Shown here in pieces: positions 39,223-42,515 of a DNA stretch of 42,515 nucleotides. The stretch comes from Streptomyces jumonjinensis (GTDB lineage Bacteria > Actinomycetota > Actinomycetes > Streptomycetales > Streptomycetaceae): NCBI RefSeq assembly GCF_009600885.1, contig NZ_VCLA01000120.1:1-42515 (forward strand), given 5' to 3'. Within the stretch, counting starts at the first letter, position 1. The number at the start of each line of letters is the position of its first letter. The notes beneath the pieces were generated by a model. That model saw only the letters and a list, made by a program, of their open reading frames with translations, made no database searches and was not told the DNA's origin. Made by a program: the position numbers and the translations under genes.

Positions 39223-40677
39223 TCAAGCGCCCCAGACCAGCGCCTGCGTCTCGCTGTACGCGTGCAGGGCGTACGAGCCGACATCCCGGCCGACTCCGCT
39301 CTTCCGGAACCCGCCGAACGGCGCTTCCATGTTCCGGCCGACCGTGTTCACCCCCACCCCGCCGGAGCGCAGCTGCCCCGCGACCCGGAAGGCCCGGGCC
39401 ACATCGCCCGACCAGACATAGTCGAGCAGTCCGTAATCGCTGTCGTTGGCGAGCGCGACGCCCTCCTCCTCCGTATCGAAGGGGACGACCACGACCACCG
39501 GGCCGAAGATCTCCTCCCGGACGATCCGCATCCCGCTCGCGCAGTCGGCGAACAGCGTCGGCGCACAATAGAAACCGCGCTCGAACGCGGGCCGTTCGCC
39601 GCCCGCCACCAGCCGCGCTCCCTCCGCGCGGCCGAGCTCCACATAGGACTCCACCCGGTCGCGGTGCGCGGCCGAGATCACCGGGCCGACCACCGTGTCC
39701 GGCTCCGCCGGATCGCCGATCCGCAGCCGGGCCAGATACGCGGCCAGCTTCCCCACCAGCCGGTCATGGACGGCGCGCTGGACGATCACCCGCGTCGGCG
39801 CGGTGCAGATCTGCCCGCTGTAGAAGGAGAACGTCGTGCCGATGGCCGCCGTCGCCGCGTCCAGGTCCGCATCGTCGAAGACCAGCGCCGCGCCCTTGCC
39901 GCCCAGCTCCATCAGCTGGCGCTTCAGCGCGCGCCCGCAGACCTCGCCGATCCGCTGCCCGACCGCCGTGGAGCCGGTGAAACTGACCATGTCGACGTGC
40001 GGGGAGTCGACGGCCGCCTCCCCCACATCGGACCCGGAACCGGTCACCACATTGACGACCCCCGGTGGAACGCCCGCCTCCGCGAGAGCCTCGGCCATCC
40101 GGTAGGCGGAGAGCGGGTCCTGCGGCGCGGGCTTCACCACGACCGTATTGCCCATGGCGAGCGCGGGCGCGACCTTGCCCGCCGGATTGGCCCAGGGGTT
40201 GTTGTACGAGGTGATACAGGTGACGACCCCCACCGGGCGGCGCACCGCGAGCGCGCCGATGACGCCCGCCCGGCCGAACGGGCCGGCCGCGTTGATCTGC
40301 GGGGGCAGCGGCTGCTCGACGGGCTCCAGCGCCCCCCTGGCGTACCGGCGGAACCGGGCCGCGGCCACCGCGACCTGCATCCCGCGCGCGACGGCGGCAG
40401 TCGCGCCGCTCTCGGACCGGGCGAGATCGGCGTACTCCCGCGCGTTGCGCTGGACGATGCCGGCCGCCGCGTCCAGAATCCGGGCGCGCTCCTCGGGGGG
40501 CGTACGCGACCAGGCCGGGAAGGCGTCCCGGGCGGCCTCGGCGGCGGCGTACACCTGCTCCCTGCTCGCCTCCGGCGCGAGGCCGACGAGCCGTTCGGCG
40601 GCGGGGTCGACGATCTCGTAGTGGCCGCGGTCGGGTTCGACCCACTCGCCGCCGATGAAAAGCCGCTGCGCCGTCAT
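39223..40677 (-). CDS. Aldehyde dehydrogenase family protein
   Basis: The 484-aa NAD(P)-dependent aldehyde dehydrogenase starts MTAQRLFIGGEWVEPDRGHY. Catalytic elements are all present: the Asn in TSYNNPWANPAGK (near 160), the cofactor Lys in VVVKPAPQDP (near 182), FTGSTAVGQRI, the general base Glu in MELGGKGAALVF (E257) and the nucleophile Cys in SGQICTAPTR (C291). It oxidises an aldehyde to a carboxylate in the cytoplasm. Its ATG overlaps the stop of the upstream deacylase by four bases (ATGA), so the two form a translationally coupled operon and probably act on one catabolic route. The substrate cannot be told. Confidence 0.93.
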   Translation of the reverse strand: MTAQRLFIGGEWVEPDRGHYEIVDPAAERLVGLAPEASREQVYAAAEAARDAFPAWSRTPPEERARILDAAAGIVQRNAREYADLARSESGATAAVARGMQVAVAAARFRRYARGALEPVEQPLPPQINAAGPFGRAGVIGALAVRRPVGVVTCITSYNNPWANPAGKVAPALAMGNTVVVKPAPQDPLSAYRMAEALAEAGVPPGVVNVVTGSGSDVGEAAVDSPHVDMVSFTGSTAVGQRIGEVCGRALKRQLMELGGKGAALVFDDADLDAATAAIGTTFSFYSGQICTAPTRVIVQRAVHDRLVGKLAAYLARLRIGDPAEPDTVVGPVISAAHRDRVESYVELGRAEGARLVAGGERPAFERGFYCAPTLFADCASGMRIVREEIFGPVVVVVPFDTEEEGVALANDSDYGLLDYVWSGDVARAFRVAGQLRSGGVGVNTVGRNMEAPFGGFRKSGVGRDVGSYALHAYSETQALVWGA

Positions 40678-42413
40678 CCGGTCGGCACCGTCCTGGTGTC
40701 GCGGCCCGAGCGCAGCACCCTGCCGGGGACCGCGCCCGTCACCCGGTCCTCGCGGATCGTCTCCACGCCGTTGACCCGGACGGAGACGATCCCGATCGCC
40801 TTGGCGTCGAGCCTGGGGCTGCCGCCGGGCAGATCGTGGACCAGGGCGGCGGGGGCGGCGTCGATCCGCGCCGGGTCGAAGAGCACGAGATCGGCGTGGA
40901 AACCCGGCTGGACACGGCCCCGGTCGCGCAGTCCGAAGAGCCGCGCCGGATCGTCGGTGAGCATCTTCACCGCCTCCTCCAAGGGGACCAGCCCACGGCC
41001 CCGCAGACAGTCGCCGAGGAAGCGGGTCGTGTACGGGGCCCCGCACATCCGGTCCAGATGCGCGCCCGCGTCGGAGCCGCCCAGCAGCACGTCCGGGTGG
41101 CGCCACGTGCTCTGCCGCAGCTCCCAGGAGGCCGGGTCGTTGTCGGTGGGCATGGGCCACAGCACCGTACGCAACTCGTCCTCGGCGCAGATATCGACCA
41201 GACAGCGGAACGGGTCCTGGCCGCGCTCGGCGGCGATGTCCCGTACCACCCGACCGGTCAGGCCCCGGTTCCGTACGGAGTAGGTGTCGCCGATGACATA
41301 ACGGCCGAAGTCGGCGAGACGGCGGAAGACCCCCGCCTCCGGGGAGTTCGCGCGGCGGAGCAGCTCGGCGCGGACGGCGGGGTCGCGGAGTCGCGCGATC
41401 CGCTCGGGGACGGGGAGGGCGAGGGTCTCGCCCCAGCCGGGGATGAGGTTGAGCGCGCAGAACGTGCCGAGCGACATGTTCATCGGGGTGAGGATCGGCA
41501 TCGTCAGGGCGACGATCCGGCCGCCCGCCGCGCGGGCGCGCTCGCCGGCGGCCAGCTGGCGGGGGACGCGTTCGGGGACGGCGGCGTCGATGGTGAGAAC
41601 GTTCCAGTTGAGGGGGCGTCCGGCGGCGGCGGTCATCGCTGTGAAGAGGTCGATCTCGTCGTCGCTGAACTGGTCGAGACAGCCCGCGACGATCGCTTCG
41701 AGCTGGGTACCCTCGTGGTCGGCGACCGCCTTCGAGAGCGCGATGGGCTCCTCGGGGGGGGCATGGCGGGAGGCGACGGGCACGCCGTCGCCGTCCGTGT
41801 GGGTCGACGACTGGGTGGTGGACAGGCCCCAGGCGCCCGCCTCCATCGCCTCGTGGCAGAGATCCAGCATCCGCCGGAGCTGCTCGGGGGAAGGCTGTCC
41901 GCCGATCGCGTCCGGGCCCATGACATGGCGCCGCAGGGCGCAGTGGCCGACCATGAAGCCCGCGTTGACGGCGATACGGCCTTCGAGGGCGTCGAGATAC
42001 TCGCCGAAGCCGTGCCAGTTCCAGGGCGCCCCCTCCTCCAGGGCGACCAGGGACATGCCCTCGACCTTCGACATCATCCGGCGGGTGTAGTCGGCGTCCG
42101 CGGGGCGGTCGGGGTTGAGCGGGGCGAGGCTGAAGCCGCAGTTCCCGGCGGCGACGGTGGTGACGCCGTGGTTCAGGGAGGGGGTGGCGTAGGGGTCCCA
42201 GAAGAGCTGGGCGTCGTAGTGGGTGTGGGGGTCGACGAAGCCGGGGGCGAGGACGAGTCCGGTGGCGTCCTCGCTGGTGGCGGCTTGTTCGGTGAGGGCG
42301 CCGGGGGCGGTTATGGCGGCGATCCGGCCGTCGCGGACGCCGACGTCGGCGGGGTAGGAGGGGGCGCCCGTGCCGTCCACGACGGTCGCTGAGCGAATGA
42401 GGTGGTCGAGCAT
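40674..42413 (-). CDS. Amidohydrolase, N-acyl-D-amino-acid deacylase family
   Basis: This 579-aa metal-dependent hydrolase is of the D-aminoacylase/amidohydrolase group. It starts MLDHLIRSATVVDGTGAPSY at ATG 42413 after AAGGGA. Metal ligands are in GFVDPHTHYDAQLFWDP (H63, H65). The metal-binding Cys of D-aminoacylases is C92 in AAGNCGFSLAP. Further features are FMVGHCALRRHVMG, LDQFSDDEIDLF and LLGGSDAGAHLDRMCGAPYT with the catalytic Asp. The C-terminal ADLVLFDPARID strand is typical of the superfamily. It would cleave an N-acyl amide and pass its product toward the coupled aldehyde dehydrogenase. Many members are misannotated as aminoacylases, so the substrate is open. Confidence 0.9.
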   Translation of the reverse strand: MLDHLIRSATVVDGTGAPSYPADVGVRDGRIAAITAPGALTEQAATSEDATGLVLAPGFVDPHTHYDAQLFWDPYATPSLNHGVTTVAAGNCGFSLAPLNPDRPADADYTRRMMSKVEGMSLVALEEGAPWNWHGFGEYLDALEGRIAVNAGFMVGHCALRRHVMGPDAIGGQPSPEQLRRMLDLCHEAMEAGAWGLSTTQSSTHTDGDGVPVASRHAPPEEPIALSKAVADHEGTQLEAIVAGCLDQFSDDEIDLFTAMTAAAGRPLNWNVLTIDAAVPERVPRQLAAGERARAAGGRIVALTMPILTPMNMSLGTFCALNLIPGWGETLALPVPERIARLRDPAVRAELLRRANSPEAGVFRRLADFGRYVIGDTYSVRNRGLTGRVVRDIAAERGQDPFRCLVDICAEDELRTVLWPMPTDNDPASWELRQSTWRHPDVLLGGSDAGAHLDRMCGAPYTTRFLGDCLRGRGLVPLEEAVKMLTDDPARLFGLRDRGRVQPGFHADLVLFDPARIDAAPAALVHDLPGGSPRLDAKAIGIVSVRVNGVETIREDRVTGAVPGRVLRSGRDTRTVPTG

Positions 42414-42515
42414 GAAGGTCCCTTCCGGGGGCGCTCTGGGGGAGGGCCCGCTCTGGGGCTGTTTCTGGTCGGGGGTGGTGCGGGGCGGGGGTGCGGGTGC
42501 TTCGGGGCTGGGCGG

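Overview
This window is from a high-GC actinomycete, almost certainly a Streptomyces. The evidence is GC-rich wobble positions, GTG and TTG starts, an FO synthase for coenzyme F420, an AfsR/SARP-type giant regulator, a WhiJ-type XRE + DUF397 + anti-sigma-like ATPase module, Tat and Sec exported proteins, and a pair of secreted proteins of the beta-lactamase inhibitory protein (BLIP) family, known from Streptomyces. All names are read from sequence and memory of families; no database search was possible.

Layout. (1) 1-10.3 kb is core-like: ADP-ribosylglycohydrolase, a small exported protein, bifunctional FO synthase (fbiC) and a 1110-aa SARP/NB-ARC/TPR regulator, all on minus, with a divergent DHA2-type drug-efflux transporter. 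(2) 10.5-15.3 kb is a mosaic accessory patch. It holds small DUF4279-like genes, unknown small genes of lower GC, a second-type gpsA, and at least three broken duplicates of the same gene families. It looks like an orphan immunity-gene array under birth and decay. (3) 15.3-16.9 kb is the ATPase / XRE / DUF397 module, ending in a strong terminator. (4) 17.0-27.8 kb holds seven consecutive secreted FG-GAP/VCBS beta-propeller genes, all plus strand, separated by hairpins. Six share a blade layout with a degenerate fourth calcium loop; the fifth is a distant paralogue with all seven loops. (5) 27.9-29.3 kb holds two tandem BLIP-family genes. The second keeps most residues that form the BLIP/beta-lactamase interface; the first has lost several. 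(6) 29.3-32.0 kb is an alpha/beta-hydrolase gene split in two. Its middle is replaced by about 2.2 kb carrying a methyltransferase, a GRDP-like protein with a Cys-rich tail, and a stand-alone ligand-domain-like protein. (7) 31.9-42.4 kb holds an MFS exporter with a divergent ArsR-type regulator, an F420-dependent LLM-family oxidoreductase, a Tat-exported PHP metallohydrolase, an APC amino-acid permease, and a translationally coupled aldehyde dehydrogenase / N-acyl-D-amino-acid deacylase pair.

How the genes may work together. FbiC makes the F420 precursor that the LLM oxidoreductase would use. The SARP regulator may control the efflux pump through the direct repeats between them. The propeller and BLIP genes make up a continuous block of about 12 kb of exported proteins of extracellular-binding type. 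The most unusual parts are the propeller + BLIP block, the decaying DUF4279 array, and the cargo that replaced the middle of the hydrolase.
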